NCBI GenBank assembly: GCA_030068145.1
Contig: JAPJBO010000014.1
Span: forward strand, 310,001 to 374,000
DNA length: 64,000 bases
Reading direction: 5' to 3'
Source of the DNA: Diplonema papillatum
Taxonomy: Eukaryota > Euglenozoa > Diplonemea > Diplonemida > Diplonemidae
Shown: in pieces, positions 1-10,865 of the stretch
How the letters are laid out: every line of letters begins with the position of its first letter
Numbering within the stretch: position 1 is the stretch's first letter
Program-made: the position numbers and the translations under genes
The notes under the pieces: generated by a model
The model's database searches: none
Told to the model about the DNA's origin: nothing
The model's input: the letters and a program-made list of their open reading frames with translations, nothing else

Positions 1-180
<180 letters not shown>

Positions 181-237
181 GAATGGTCGCGGTATCTCCT
201 TGCCTGCTGCTCGATACGTCGGGGATTCTGCTGGGTC

Positions 238-348
238 TCTTCAAGATAACAACTCAAAACCATTTCAACTAACTCCAGGAAGGTCATGGCAACTCCACGC
301 CTGCTACGTGTATCTTCAAGCTAAGATAAATCCATTTCAACTAATCCA
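238..348. repeat. Direct repeat pair at the 3' end of retroelement copy A
   Basis: Two copies of a roughly 35-bp motif beginning TCTTCAAG and ending TTTCAACTAA lie at 238-277 and 313-348. They sit between the RT-RNase H ORF and the (TAG)n array. Terminal direct repeats of this kind occur in some tyrosine-recombinase retroelements. Confidence 0.6.
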
Positions 349-468
349 CTGATGCGCTATCTTCGAGGCCTGTCAAGAGGAAGGAAACATGCACTGAACC
401 TAGCAACAGACTGACTTGCGAACGGGATGAAAGGAGTGGTCCAGACGTACCAACGCCGACCAAGACGA

Positions 469-2139
469 TCACCTTCCTTCCACCCCGCCGCCAGTAAAGA
501 ATGCCACCACCGCCTGTGTGACGGAAGCAATAGACTTCGGAGTCAGCGACGTCAGGGGCACCCGCGATGGGAGATCTGCAGGGTTCCCTTCGCTCCGCAC
601 CCAGCGGACAGAGAGTGCGCAACCAAGGGTTCGCACCCTGGCAAGACCAGAAACCACCGCGTTGTTCAGGTCTGCGTCTCGCATGCTGAACCCTTTCCGC
701 GCTACTCCCTGCACGGTGGTATTGTCCACCACAACATCGATCCGTCCACCGGCAAAGGCGTCCGGGATCGACATTGCCGAACGTTCGAAGGCCATGGCCT
801 CTAGAACATTAATGTGCAGCCTCGATTCCTCGGCTGACCAGGGAGCCCCCAAGATGGTTATCTCCGCCGTACGAGAGTCCACGAGAACACCACCCCATCC
901 CTTCTTGCTCGCATCAACGAACACTGTCAACGACGGTACAGGGAGCTTCGTCGGTATTGCCCGTGGCCTCATGACCGCGTCTATCCAACCTTGCAAAGAT
1001 GAGCGTATGCATGGAGACAGGGAAACTTGTTCCGTCGGCATCCTCGTTCCTCGGTTCAACGAGTTCGTTACTCTGCGCATGAATTTCAGCGCAAACCAGA
1101 ACGAGCCGGGGAAAATGCCCGCAATTGCAGATGCGTGGAGCAGCCTGCCCCCCAAGGCTTCGATATCACCGGCAGAAAGCGACGAAGCCTGGAGCTCGTA
1201 CCGCGTCGTCATCAGCTTTCTGCAAAGCTTGCTGCTCAGCGAGACCTGCGAGACACTGTGTCGCCAGTCGACCCCGATGAATTCATAACGGGGTGCAGCC
1301 GTCCGGGAATCAGCGTCTTTCCATGTCAGCGAGCAGTCCACCGCCGTCTGGTCCAACCGCCGCGTCGCTGCAAGAACGCACTGCCTTGAGCCAGCGTAGC
1401 GAATGTTGTCGACCCAAACATGGACAACAACTTCACCCTCAACGAGCTCCGGCAACACGAAGTCGGGATGCCCGGCTGACACCGCTGCCAGCGTGTGCAT
1501 GAGCTCGGGCGCACATGCATGGCCCATCGGGAGACGGTTCAACTCCCACCAGCTGCCGTCGTCCGTTGTGAAACGGAACAAGTGTCGAACGGCTTTCGGG
1601 ATCTCTATTGCGTAGAATCCCGTGCGGAAGTCACGAGTAGTCCCGCACTCTTCATGTACTGCGCCCAAGTAGTGGGACACGTGAGCCAACGGAACGGACG
1701 CAACATAACCGGCGGCTTCAGCCGCACGGTTTCCGTCGAGGGTCCAAAGAATGAACCGTTGCCGAAGAGAACCGTCTTTCTCCTCAAGAACCGTGAACGG
1801 CACCGAGGCCCAGGGGCCCGGGCCTGCTGCCCTCGCGGCTATCTCGTACTCCTCGAGCTGCTTCGCGTGACCCAAAACCAGCCTCGACGGGGATCCAAGC
1901 GACGGCAGAATGCTGCTCACGTCCGGGTAAAACGTCTTCCGCCACGTGTCGTCGAAGCGCGAGCGAACGCTTTCGGTCATGCGGGCACGCAGTTTGTTGA
2001 CGTCCATCGGCTTGACTGCGGCCACATGCAAAGGGGACTGGCGCTCTGCCGGCGTCCGAGGCAGCCGAGTCGACCCACCGCGACGCGTCACCGAGTGTGC
2101 CCGCAGCGTCCGAAACGCCTGATCCGACCGCAGATGGCG
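469..2139 (-). CDS. Reverse transcriptase-RNase H of retroelement copy A
   Basis: This enzyme would copy element RNA into DNA and degrade the RNA strand. The frame is open from 2676, but everything before about 2106 overlaps the recombinase in another frame; similarity to copy B starts at SVTRRGGSTRLP, and the first good Met is at 2007. Numbering from 2676, RT motif A is seen in DFRTGFYAIEIP (about 349-360), motif B in LPMGHACAPELMHT, and motif C reads VWVDN (about 420-424) instead of YxDD. RNase H acidic residues are visible at D588 (FVDAS), E626 (HINVLEA), D651 (VDNTT) and D701 (GNPADLPSR). The ORF is uninterrupted. The altered RT active site is shared with copy B, so it is a family trait, not a random mutation. 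Confidence 0.85.
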   Translation of the reverse strand, partial: RHLRSDQAFRTLRAHSVTRRGGSTRLPRTPAERQSPLHVAAVKPMDVNKLRARMTESVRSRFDDTWRKTFYPDVSSILPSLGSPSRLVLGHAKQLEEYEIAARAAGPGPWASVPFTVLEEKDGSLRQRFILWTLDGNRAAEAAGYVASVPLAHVSHYLGAVHEECGTTRDFRTGFYAIEIPKAVRHLFRFTTDDGSWWELNRLPMGHACAPELMHTLAAVSAGHPDFVLPELVEGEVVVHVWVDNIRYAGSRQCVLAATRRLDQTAVDCSLTWKDADSRTAAPRYEFIGVDWRHSVSQVSLSSKLCRKLMTTRYELQASSLSAGDIEALGGRLLHASAIAGIFPGSFWFALKFMRRVTNSLNRGTRMPTEQVSLSPCIRSSLQGWIDAVMRPRAIPTKLPVPSLTVFVDASKKGWGGVLVDSRTAEITILGAPWSAEESRLHINVLEAMAFERSAMSIPDAFAGGRIDVVVDNTTVQGVARKGFSMRDADLNNAVVSGLARVRTLGCALSVRWVRSEGNPADLPSRVPLTSLTPKSIASVTQAVVAFFTGGGVEGR

Positions 2140-2141
2140 AC

Positions 2142-2657
2142 TCAGAGATGCTTCGTCGCCTTCGCGGTTCCGAGGACCCGGGCGAGGGCGAGCAGATTGC
2201 CGCCGTAACGAATCGTTGTTTCCGAGATCGCTCCTTCCGTCCCACCCGGTTCTTCGTGCTTGGCGAGCCGGTGTACGCTGCACAGCGGGATCGAAACGCC
2301 ACTCGCAATCAGGTCGAACAGACGCGTCACTGCACCCCTTTTGATGGAGTGCGCCGAGTAGCGTCGCATCTCGGGGGATCGCGTCCACATCGAATCCAGG
2401 CCCGTTGTCGTCAGAGAACACAGTTCGTCGAAGGGGGCACTCGCCTGGAACATCTCGGCCAGTTCGGGCGTCAGAGGGCCCACTATCACGGCAAACCTCG
2501 ACGGTTTGAACGGGTTCCGCCGTCGGCCTTTCGGGGTTTGCTCCCAGTCGATCACGATCTCCTCCGGCGCGACACGCAGAAACTGCTTCGAGGACAGGGC
2601 GGCAGCCTCGGCCCACCTCGACGCCGATTTCCATGCCAGCAGAGTGCACATTTTCAC
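2142..2657 (-). CDS. Tyrosine recombinase, catalytic half, copy A
   Basis: This would integrate the DNA copy of the element by strand exchange. The 171-aa frame carries the catalytic domain: the first Arg in SASRWAEAA (R14), the box SAHSIKRGAV (H103) and a late block KHEEPGG...TTIRYGG with H134 and the likely nucleophile Y151. The second triad position reads H-x-x-K followed by R, not H-x-x-R; copy B shows the same. The N-terminal core-binding half lies just upstream in a different frame (2654-3301), so one frameshift or a programmed shift separates them. It overlaps the upstream part of the RT frame. Confidence 0.75.
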   Translation of the reverse strand: MKMCTLLAWKSASRWAEAAALSSKQFLRVAPEEIVIDWEQTPKGRRRNPFKPSRFAVIVGPLTPELAEMFQASAPFDELCSLTTTGLDSMWTRSPEMRRYSAHSIKRGAVTRLFDLIASGVSIPLCSVHRLAKHEEPGGTEGAISETTIRYGGNLLALARVLGTAKATKHL

Positions 2658-3365
2658 CGCCGGCGCCTGCGATCAAGTGTTGCTCTGTCCACAGGTACTG
2701 CCTGAGCCCGCGGCACCGCCGCCCCCGAGTTGCGCAGTGCCGAAGCCATCATCCGCAATGGCTGGTTCTCTAATCCCATCGCCGCAAATGTCGCTGAAAG
2801 CGCCTTCGCGTACCCCAGGAGGCCCTGAGGACGAACCCCTGTCGCCGCAACAAACAGGCAGGCTGTGTCCGCATTCAGTTGCAGTTGCTGCTGTACGGTC
2901 CATGCACAGAGTCGGCGCCACAGTCTGCGGCGGTCCTGCAGAGTAGAATCCGCCCACATTTGTTGCATCAGAGCCACAAGCCGTGCCTCGGCACCCGTAC
3001 GCGTCACTCGAACCTCCATCGTACGGCCGGTGGGACCAGAAGCTCCGCTTGTCAGCATTCGCTGAACCGCACGACCCACATTCGTCGGTGGCTGTTGCTG
3101 CATCACTACGGCCCGCGAAGAGTCGATGGACGGTTTGAGTGAAAAGAGCGAGGGTTGCGGCAAAGGAATCGCAGTTTCGACAGTCGGGTGGGGAGACGGA
3201 GCGGACTTTGGGCGAGGTACCCTGGAAGACACCGGGAGGCGACGAAGTACGAACTTGGTTGGTATCTTTAGTAGGGGGGCTTGTTGCTTTGGAACTGGCA
3301 CATCTAGGCCTTGGTGGGGAGCCGCCAGTCATTTTTCCCCGGCCTTGGCGTTTCCCGGCTTCCAT
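2654..3365 (-). pseudogene. Tyrosine recombinase, N-terminal half, copy A (out of frame)
   Basis: Frame 2654-3301 encodes a 215-aa protein with a Ser/Pro-rich leader and an alpha-helical segment (LVALMQQMWADSTLQDRRRL onward to about residue 190) in the position of a recombinase core-binding domain. It ends in an Arg run and a stop at 2654, exactly where the catalytic half continues in another frame. A further overlapping frame opens at 3365. This is either a decayed gene with one indel near 2655 or a frameshifted ORF; comparison with other family members would decide. Confidence 0.55.
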
Positions 3366-3673
3366 CCGGACTTGCCTCTCGGCTTGAAGCCGAACTTCTT
3401 CTTCTCCGTCCGGTGTGTGTCTCTCTTCCAGCCAGCCGTGGCCCGTTCCAGCTCATCATCGTCGCGCTGCCGCATACGGTCTAGCAGCTCTCGGCGCGGC
3501 GCGCCCTCCTCCACAAACTTCAACTGGACACGGAGCTGCATCATGAGCTCCTGGCCAAGGCGCACCTGCTCCGCGCACTCGACCCAGTTCTCAAATTGGG
3601 CAGAGGCGAGAAGCCAGCACTTGAGCGCCGAGAAAGCGCTCTCAAGTTGCTCTCCGCCTGGCAGATGTTTAAC
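3329..3673 (-). CDS. Short basic ORF, gag-like position, copy A
   Basis: The frame is open from 3673, and the first Met is at 3565, giving 78 aa. It is charged and helical at first (LGQELMMQLRVQLKF), then strongly basic near the end (KKKFGFKPRGKSGWK). It precedes the recombinase in the minus-strand element. Position and charge suggest a nucleic-acid-binding gag-like protein, possibly truncated by the (TAG)n boundary. No family was recognised. Confidence 0.35.
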   Translation of the reverse strand, partial: VKHLPGGEQLESAFSALKCWLLASAQFENWVECAEQVRLGQELMMQLRVQLKFVEEGAPRRELLDRMRQRDDDELERATAGWKRDTHRTEKKKFGFKPRGKSGWKPGNAKAGEK

Positions 3674-3789
3674 TTATGTTTAATTTGTTTAACGTTTTAA
3701 CTAGCTAAGGTTGACCTCCTGTTGGAGTGGTTCACATTGGTTCCGAGCACTGACGGCAATTCAATGCGCCAATTCCCTCAGTAAACTGC

Positions 3790-4223
<434 letters not shown>

Positions 4224-4717
4224 GAGTTGTCGTCTCACCCCCGCAGACAAAACGGAGCAGTGTTTGCATTCAAACGATTCAAGTGCGGTGGCAGCAGAAA
4301 TATTCAAGCCGTGACAGAATTCGGATGAGGTGTACCTTTCGCAAAGGTGGCATCTCAGTGTGGGGTGTGGGCTGTCAGCGGTGTAAAACAACAAAAAAAC
4401 AAAATCACGTGGCCCGATTCCGACTAAGGCAAAAAAGCTGCCTTTGAATGCCGCTACTCCGAGATGAAGACTGCTTTCGTCTGATACTTCGCTTTTTGAA
4501 CAGCCACGCTCCCATTTGCAACACGGCCAGTCACACGTCGCTCTCACGAATCGGGAAAGGTTTGCACAAACAACAAAAGGTTAGTAGGCAGCCTGGAAAG
4601 GCTGCACCATTTGACTGAACGCGGACAGGTGTAAGATCCGAAGCGAACTTAACGATAGAGCAAAACAGGGGCGTTTAATGGTGTAAAAGAACGTGCGGTG
4701 TGCCGTGCCTCGAGACG

Positions 4718-6004
4718 TCATGCTAGACTCTTGAGCGGCGTTCGAACTGAACGCTCGAGGACACTCCACGAAAGGTCGTCGTTGTTCTCAGACGAGTGCA
4801 TCGACGTATGGTCAAAATCGTCGCCCTCAAAGCCGTCGCGCGCCATGATGCTCTGGAACACCTGCTTCTGCTTCGCCCGTCCGAGCCAAAGAGTGAAAAG
4901 AGCTCCGATGCCTGTCCATGCCCTGTTGGTCGCTGGGATGACATCGGTCTCCCCGTGACCCTCGTATGCGAACGCTGAATATTCTGTTGCGACCACCGCA
5001 ATATCGTCTTCCGAGGCTACTGTGTGCGCTCTAGAGTAACATTTGCTTGCAGCTGACGATACAGCAAGGGGCATTTCGGATTGAGTGGACAGTCCACGCG
5101 AGACGCTGGTTGGCGACGGCGGGTGCGATGCCAAGCGGCCTTGTGACTTTGCACGCGTGATACTGGTGTGGACCCAAGTTGTCGTCGCAAGGTGGGCGTA
5201 GCACACGTGAAGGAGGAAGAAGCACGCGAGGATTTTCAGCAGTTTTTGTGGGCCCGTCGGCTTAGACAGGAAGCCTGTCGTTATCAGGCTGAAGATACTG
5301 ACCGTTTGACAGAGAATCGAAAGCGGCGGAGACGTATGCGCAGGATTTTCAATAAGTGCTCGTCGAAGCTTCTCAACGGCTGAGAGCTTTCCGCTGCTTA
5401 GGTGTCTGCAGTAGTGGTGCACGAGGTTGTGCAGCTGATGCTCGGCTGAAATGAGCTCACCAATGGTCGAAATCTGAGCACCGGCCACCTCATTTACCCA
5501 TACGACAAGCAACTTCTCGACACCACAAGAGCAGGCGTGGCTGTATTTGCTCGCCTTCGTTGTTTCCATCGCATCCCTCAGTTTCGAAGCCGCGAGAATC
5601 ATCGGACGACTGGGAAAACCGCGATTCGTGCTGCCTGGCGATACAGCCTCGAGCATGCGCTTCTGGGCATCAAGTTCGTTCTTGAGGCCCATTGATGCCA
5701 CTTTCTCCTTTCGAAGCTCCTCCTCGCGATTATGTTCCCTGATGCACGTCTCCTCAAAGGCAGCTTCAAGTTTGCATACTCTTGCGTTGCAAACGGCCCG
5801 GGTATCTGCGAGTTCCTCAATTTTTTCTAGCCGCATCGACTCCAACTGCGCCTCTAACCGACCAATTCGCGGTCGGAGATGGCTGGCATATTCGTGGGCT
5901 TCCCGTACCAATCGTTCGGACTTCGCTGTCACGCATGACGAACGCCATACCAGGATTACTCGTCGCAGCTTCACCCTTTCGTTCATCTTGCACATCGCCT
6001 TCAC
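4718..6004 (-). CDS. Unknown coiled-coil protein with two hydrophobic segments
   Basis: This is an intact 428-aa ORF with no recognised family. The N-terminus contains an Sfi1-like motif (RRVILVWR, residues 14-21), then a long charged heptad-rich stretch (about 25-120) that should form a coiled coil. Two hydrophobic stretches at about 228-246 and 256-275 (LLKILACFFLLHVCYA) could span a membrane. The C-terminal 110 residues are acidic and Ser-rich. It is the only plausible host gene in the first 47 kb and lies on the same strand as the host genes farther right. A second unknown protein (47421-48590) ends with a similar RRV...FRAWRG motif. Expression is not shown by the sequence. Confidence 0.6.
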   Translation of the reverse strand: MKAMCKMNERVKLRRVILVWRSSCVTAKSERLVREAHEYASHLRPRIGRLEAQLESMRLEKIEELADTRAVCNARVCKLEAAFEETCIREHNREEELRKEKVASMGLKNELDAQKRMLEAVSPGSTNRGFPSRPMILAASKLRDAMETTKASKYSHACSCGVEKLLVVWVNEVAGAQISTIGELISAEHQLHNLVHHYCRHLSSGKLSAVEKLRRALIENPAHTSPPLSILCQTVSIFSLITTGFLSKPTGPQKLLKILACFFLLHVCYAHLATTTWVHTSITRAKSQGRLASHPPSPTSVSRGLSTQSEMPLAVSSAASKCYSRAHTVASEDDIAVVATEYSAFAYEGHGETDVIPATNRAWTGIGALFTLWLGRAKQKQVFQSIMARDGFEGDDFDHTSMHSSENNDDLSWSVLERSVRTPLKSLA

Positions 6005-6116
6005 GAATTGGCGATCTCGGACAGAGCACGCCTGAATTGGATTGTTTCGAGCATTTTTCGTGGATCAAGCTCAGTGATCAGGGTTACAGGGGGGACAACG
6101 TTTCTTGGGTTTGAAG

Positions 6117-6440
6117 AGCGCGTGGTGCTTGCACCACTGGTCTGAAAAGCAGCCCGTTTTGGGTCAATTTTTTGGAATTTTTGGGAAATTTGTTTTGGGA
6201 TGTAAAGAGCTATCCCTGGCGATTATGGGCAAGCAATCAGCTGGCGACCAAAATCTGGCGTGCAGATGGACAAAAGGTCGGTTTTGGGGCTGTTTCAAAA
6301 ATCCCCCAAAACGGGAATCGAACCACCGACCCAAGTTTTGGACTCGGTATGCCGCGGTTCGATTCCCCGGGTGAGAAAAAGAGTGCGTGCGCTCGGCGGG
6401 ATAAATACCATTCTCACACAGTAGTAGTAGTAGTAGTATG
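6117..6440 (+). repeat. Dispersed repeat with tRNA-like boxes and (TAG)6
   Basis: 6139-6300 is nearly identical to 12925-13085, inside the large TIR element Z. It is followed by a tRNA T-arm/B-box sequence read on the minus strand (near 6310-6330) and another on the plus strand (GCGGTTCGATTCCCC, about 6355-6370), then (TAG)6 at 6421-6438. This resembles pieces of tRNA-derived SINEs joined to a DNA element; no complete tRNA cloverleaf forms. Confidence 0.6.
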
Positions 6441-6447
6441 TGTCATC

Positions 6448-6729
6448 CTAATCCGGGAACAAGTCAGGGAGAAGAACGGAGCAATCTCTACAAACGAACG
6501 AGTGACATAAGGTGGCCGCTTGAGCGGCGCCAATCCGAGCGCACACAGCAGCAGTGACGCGTCGGCAGTATTTGCACTTCAGGATGGGGCTGCCGTCATG
6601 AGCGTCGACGGCTCGCGAGTGTCGGCAGAGGGTGCAGTGGTCGGAGCAAGCTTGAACGTGGCAGGTCGGTGCCGCACAAATGAGTTGGTCGATGTACTTC
6701 AGCGCATTAACCTTGCGCATGCGCCGCGC
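6448..6729 (-). pseudogene. Cys-rich zinc-binding domain remnant
   Basis: The last ~90 residues of a minus-strand frame have spaced cysteine pairs: CSDHCTLC, then CKYC, a single Cys, and a closing CHSFVCRDC. The pattern suggests a two-zinc treble-clef or ZZ-type fold. Similar endings occur at 9625-9760, 11590-11750 and 16130-16310, each within or beside a mobile element. It is probably a transposon-borne domain. The upstream part of the frame is Arg-rich noise that runs into a LINE fragment. Confidence 0.4.
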
Positions 6730-6785
6730 AGCCTGCGAGATCACGCGCTTCCGGGGTCGTCCGGATCCGATCCCGCGCTTCATGC

Positions 6786-7820
6786 CTGAACCGGGGCAGA
6801 CTGGCGATCGCGGCGGGGGCGGAGATACCCGACGGCCTGCAAGGCATCGAGACGTGCTCGCTCGACGAGATCGAGCATCTGGGAGTCCCGTGTGGCTCGC
6901 CAGGGAAGATCCACGCGTTCGTTCGAGCGGGCGGCCTAGGGCGGGGAGAGGAAGCTGAGGATGATAGCGTCCCTGCCCGACGCGCACGTGGCGCTCACGC
7001 TAACGAAGTTCTGTGCGGGCTTCGTCAGCGTAGTACACCTCATGCGCGCGACAGGGTCCGTCTTCGACTTCGCGGGAGTCGACTGGGCCACCCAGTCCTG
7101 CCTCGCGACTATCACCGGGATACAGACCGACGAGGCGGCGTGGACACAAGCGTCCCTCCCGGTCAGGATGGGTGGCCTCGGCCTCCACAGCTGCGCAGAC
7201 GTGACAGGGATTGCGCACATCGCGGCGGCACTAGATGGGGGGACGCATCTCCCCGCCCTCGTGTCCGAGGCCCTGGGGCCACGCCTCACGTGGCAGCAGG
7301 ACGACACCGTCCAAGCGTCCCTCGCGGACCCGCGCCTTGCAACGTATGAGTCCGTCCTGGAGAAGATCCAGGACGTCATGCAGGCGCGGACCCAGTACGA
7401 GGGGCGAGGACAGAAGGTGTGGTCGTCCGCCTTGGCCACCGAGAAGCGGAAGAACCTCCTCGACCTGCTAACGGAGGAGCTCGCCCGCTCGGGCCAACTG
7501 CAGGGAGCGGCCCTGTCCCAGGCGCAAGACCGGATCCGGGCGAGGATCCAAAGCAGCTCCGGCAAGCACGCCTCGGCGTGGTTGTACGGCAACCCGGAAG
7601 GATGTGGTTGTCCTCGGCCGAACTGGCGGTGGCAGTACGCCTTCGGCTGGGGCTGCCAATTGCGGCCGCGCCAGGGGAGTGCCGCCTCTGCGGGCACGGG
7701 GCGACCGACGTCATGGTGTGCTGAAGAAGCATTTCTTTGGACTACCGCTCCGGAAGCAACCGGATACCGGCAGCCAACATGGCAAGTACAGTGTCCCGCG
7801 CTCCAAAAAAAAAAAAAAAG
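6786..7820 (+). mobile_element. R2-like LINE fragment L1, with poly(A) tail
   Basis: This is 5'-truncated. It starts within the RT C-terminal region and matches the longer copy at 24930-26489 almost residue for residue (IASLPDAHVALTLTKFCAGF onward). Frameshifts sit near 6930 and 7600. The zinc-knuckle motif CRLCGHGATDV is reached, then the sequence jumps at about 7715 straight into the 3' UTR (GTGTGCTGAAGAAGCATT), so the restriction-like endonuclease domain is deleted. The 3' UTR ends GCGCTCC followed by a poly(A) run at about 7806-7820, the same 3' end as two other copies. Confidence 0.85.
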
Positions 7821-7839
7821 TTCTAGAATGGGAATTAGC

Positions 7840-7968
7840 CCGCGTAGCGGGGGTCAAACCGCAGACTTCCTGACCACCGGAAGGATGGTTCAAATACCGA
7901 AAATGAAATCGCCCGCGTTTTTTTCGCCCGTGGTCTAACGGGTAGCACGCCCAGTTATGGTTCTGGGG
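7840..7968 (+). repeat. Dispersed repeat with a tRNA-like A-box half
   Basis: It matches, in reverse orientation, 49655-49765 inside another TIR element. It ends with GCCCGTGGTCTAACGGGTAG, the 5' half of a tRNA-like sequence whose full form is at 49597-49667. This copy is cut after the anticodon-loop region, where a CAGTGTG-type transposon end begins. Confidence 0.55.
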
Positions 7969-7970
7969 GC

Positions 7971-8040
7971 AGTGTGGCTCCTGCGCCAGCCGCGCCAGAA
8001 AACCCTGTTTTCTGGCGCGTTTGGCGCGATTGGCGCGCCC
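7971..8040 (+). repeat. Transposon end: CAGTGTG plus GGCGCG palindromes
   Basis: It starts CAGTGTGGCTCC and continues with several GGCGCG/CGCGCC palindromic copies up to GGCGCGCCC. The same CAGTGYG start followed by a different short palindrome array is seen at 11259, 11386 and 13392. No partner end was found for this one. Confidence 0.4.
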
Positions 8041-9470
8041 TCAGTGTTTTCACCAGGTATTGACAACTTTTTCATTTTGGGTTCATCATTCGTCCATTTT
8101 CTCGGCGATCCCGGCGTGCTTTCCGACAATTTGTTCGGAAAAGTTCAAAACTTTCAGAACCTGCAAAAAGTCCAAAAAGAAATTCTGGTCCAAAGAAATT
8201 CCGGTCCAATGATTTTCCGAACGCAGTTCCCAACGCGATTCCTTACTGTGCGATAGACGAAAGCTGGGGGTCAGTTGTCTGCCACGAGCGTCATTCAGCA
8301 AAGCCAGTTCTGCAGGAATAAGTCACGATTACTCGTCGGTTTGTGTTTTGCGGCTGAACATGCAGACTGTGGTCCCTTTTTTGGTGGGCCGCCCACCCCC
8401 ACTCTTCCCCCACAGGAATCGGGCTGAGTATTGAGTTCTGTAAAGTGCAAGTGCCATGAAGGCAGGCGAGCACCACGGCTGAGTACGGGGAGTTTCTGGG
8501 AATTTGTTGCCTACTAGGAGTGTTATACAGCTTGCCTGCCTCATGCTCTTCCGCACATACTACTAGTCGCTCCCAATGCCCGATAGACAGTGCGTTGTGA
8601 GTTCAAGCTACTCCGAGGCGGTGATTTATATCGTCGTATGTGAACAACCGAAGATGCGAAAGAAGCTGTTTCCACAAAAAGTACACCGGCTACGCGATTC
8701 ACCGTGCGGTAGACCCGACGAGTAGAAACCAGAACCTGCTGGTGTCCCACCCGACGAAAGCTTAATGGTCGTCTGCACGTCCCGAAAAGACAAAGAAACG
8801 TGACTTCCAGGCATTCGAAATGCCCGGACAAAGCACCACGACGTGTTGACTGGCACACAACGCGCGCGCCACAGGCTACAAGAATGGTTTTCCGCGGCGG
8901 CGTGAAAGAGGAAGTCTCCAAGCACGCAATGAGAGAGTGCCTCCAACACTAGAAAGCGGAGCACATAGCAGTGAGCAACTATTTGTGGAATGTGCACAAC
9001 ACAAAACCTTGCATGCAAACAGTTCGCAGGCGGACAAAGCCAGCACCTGTTGCACATTCATGTTTCTCGTTTCTTCGTGGGTTTTAGGGAACCCACGAAC
9101 TACTGTAAATGCACTGTGTCCGGTGCGATGCCAAGGCGATAGGAGCGCCATGAGCGACAAGCCGAATCTACGGACGAGAGTTTGAATGTGGTCGGAAGCC
9201 CGCATTATCCAGTGTCTGAGACCTGTCACGACATGTCTCTGACCTCACCGTAGGGATAGCACTGTCGTTTGCATTATGTTTGCTAAGCCATACAAGCTTT
9301 CCAAGAAACCAACCAAAAAACCTCGCAACTCTGCCTGTCTCTCGCGAAAACTGGGGTTGCCCAGGTGGTTTGTGGTGTCTGGGCACCGGTGATCACGGTA
9401 GTGCCGTAAAACCCCTCGAAAACTCTCGAAACACCCAGGATTTGGGTCCATGTTAGGTGGATTTTGTCTA
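8040..9470. other. No recognisable gene
   Basis: All frames are short and lack family features. Small hairpin-prone stretches occur. I see nothing supportable as a gene or an RNA here. Confidence 0.5.
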
Positions 9471-9600
9471 AATCACTAGTCATTTCTACTAGTGCACTAG
9501 TCATTTTTACTAGTGGCACTAGTCATTTTACTAGTCAAAATTTTGACTAGTAAAACCACTAGTCAAAGTCAAAAAAATCCTTGACTAGTGCACCGTGTAT
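9470..9600. repeat. Cluster of ACTAGT palindromes
   Basis: At least eight copies of ACTAG/CTAGT in alternating orientation sit in about 130 bp, including CAAAATTTTGACTAGT, so the region can fold into several hairpins. It resembles the subterminal palindrome arrays seen at other transposon ends in this window. Confidence 0.7.
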
Positions 9601-9624
9601 GATTCTTGATTTGATCTTTTTTTT

Positions 9625-10140
9625 TCAGCAGACAAGGAAGAAATGAAAGACATTGAATCTCAGCAGCCCGACTGTCGAAAGCAGGGGAGCACAAGTTCGG
9701 CAGTAGTTCAGGTCGCAATCAGTGCATGTCCACGACGGCGTTATGGCGGCATGGTTCCACCGCGGCCGGTGACCGCCTCCTCTTTCCGCTCGGTCCTGAC
9801 AGGCATGGACCTGGCTTTCTGTCACACATCCACACACCTGTCGCACGGGGCACAGTTTTGGCCGCATGCACACAGAGGATGAAAGGGGAAACTGCGTTCT
9901 CGGACTCGGACTCCGAGTCGGAGTCTGAGTCCAAGTCTGACTCAGACCCGGAGTCCGATCCGGACTTCGAGTTTGACCCGGACTTTGTGTCTGACTCTGA
10001 CTCCAAGTCTGACTCAGACTCGCGGCAGGCTCGAGCGAGGGGGGAGGGTTGGCCGCTGCCTGGCCCTTTGGGGCTGGTTTGGGTGAGCCTTCGCGGCTGG
10101 CTTTTTGCATGTTCTGGCTTGGTGTCCGAAGTCGAGGCAA
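9625..10140 (-). pseudogene. ORF with 6-bp repeat tract and Cys-rich C-terminus
   Basis: A 171-aa minus-strand frame. The middle is translated from a degenerate hexamer array (9897-10023, GACTCN units, coding Ser/Asp/Glu or Ser/Gln/Thr repeats depending on frame). The C-terminus has C-x-C, a lone Cys, then WTCTDCDLNYCRTC, a zinc-binding ending like that at 16263-16300 (WFCKDCDFDYCDEC). It is followed on its 3' side by a poly(T)/(A) stretch. It is probably part of a mobile element; function unknown. Confidence 0.4.
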
Positions 10141-10865
10141 TTCTTGACTTGTACTGACGTTTTTCCCCGCACGAAGCCAGTCGGGTTTGGCTGTTCGCGT
10201 TTTGCGGACGCGGAGGTGGTTGTGTGCTGTCGCTCTTGAAAGTGCTCAGTGAGCGGTGCCACGTCACCGTTGTCCACTCCCGTTGCCTATCCGATGTAGG
10301 CTATCGTGTGTGTGATGTGAAAATTGGGCCAATTACCATTCCAGCACCATTTTCAAACTTTTTGCCCATTCCAGCACTATTTCCAAACTTTTTGCCCATT
10401 CCAGCACTATCGCAAACTTTTTGCCCATTCCAGCACTCTGCCAAAACTTTTTGCCCATTCCAGCACTCTGCCCAAACTTTTTGCCCATTCAAGCACTATT
10501 AGTATTACCACCCTTTACCAATATTATGGCAAAATCAACACTGCAATTTCCATACCTTCGGGTTTTACCATCTGCAGGGGGGGGCTAAATACACGGGAGC
10601 CAAGCTTCACGTGTTCGGCGGTACTGCAGCCACGGGCCTACGGGTCAAGTGGCTCCCGATTTCCCAGACTAAAGCATCAAGGCTTGGCGCACCTCTTGGC
10701 GCTCGCGCTGATTCGCGGCTGAACGCAAGCTCGTCGAGACGGTCAGCCGCAGGGCAGAGCGGACGGGGTTGTGGCACTGTGCTGCCTCCGACTCAAGCTT
10801 TGCAAGCTGTGGTTGACCGTCACGTTCCTGGACCAGGAGCGGCCTTTTTCTTCTCTTCTTTCTTC

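Noticed and set aside
518..2208. Plus-strand ORFs of 237-256 aa
   Set aside because: Antisense shadows of the RT-RNase H and recombinase frames; no domain.
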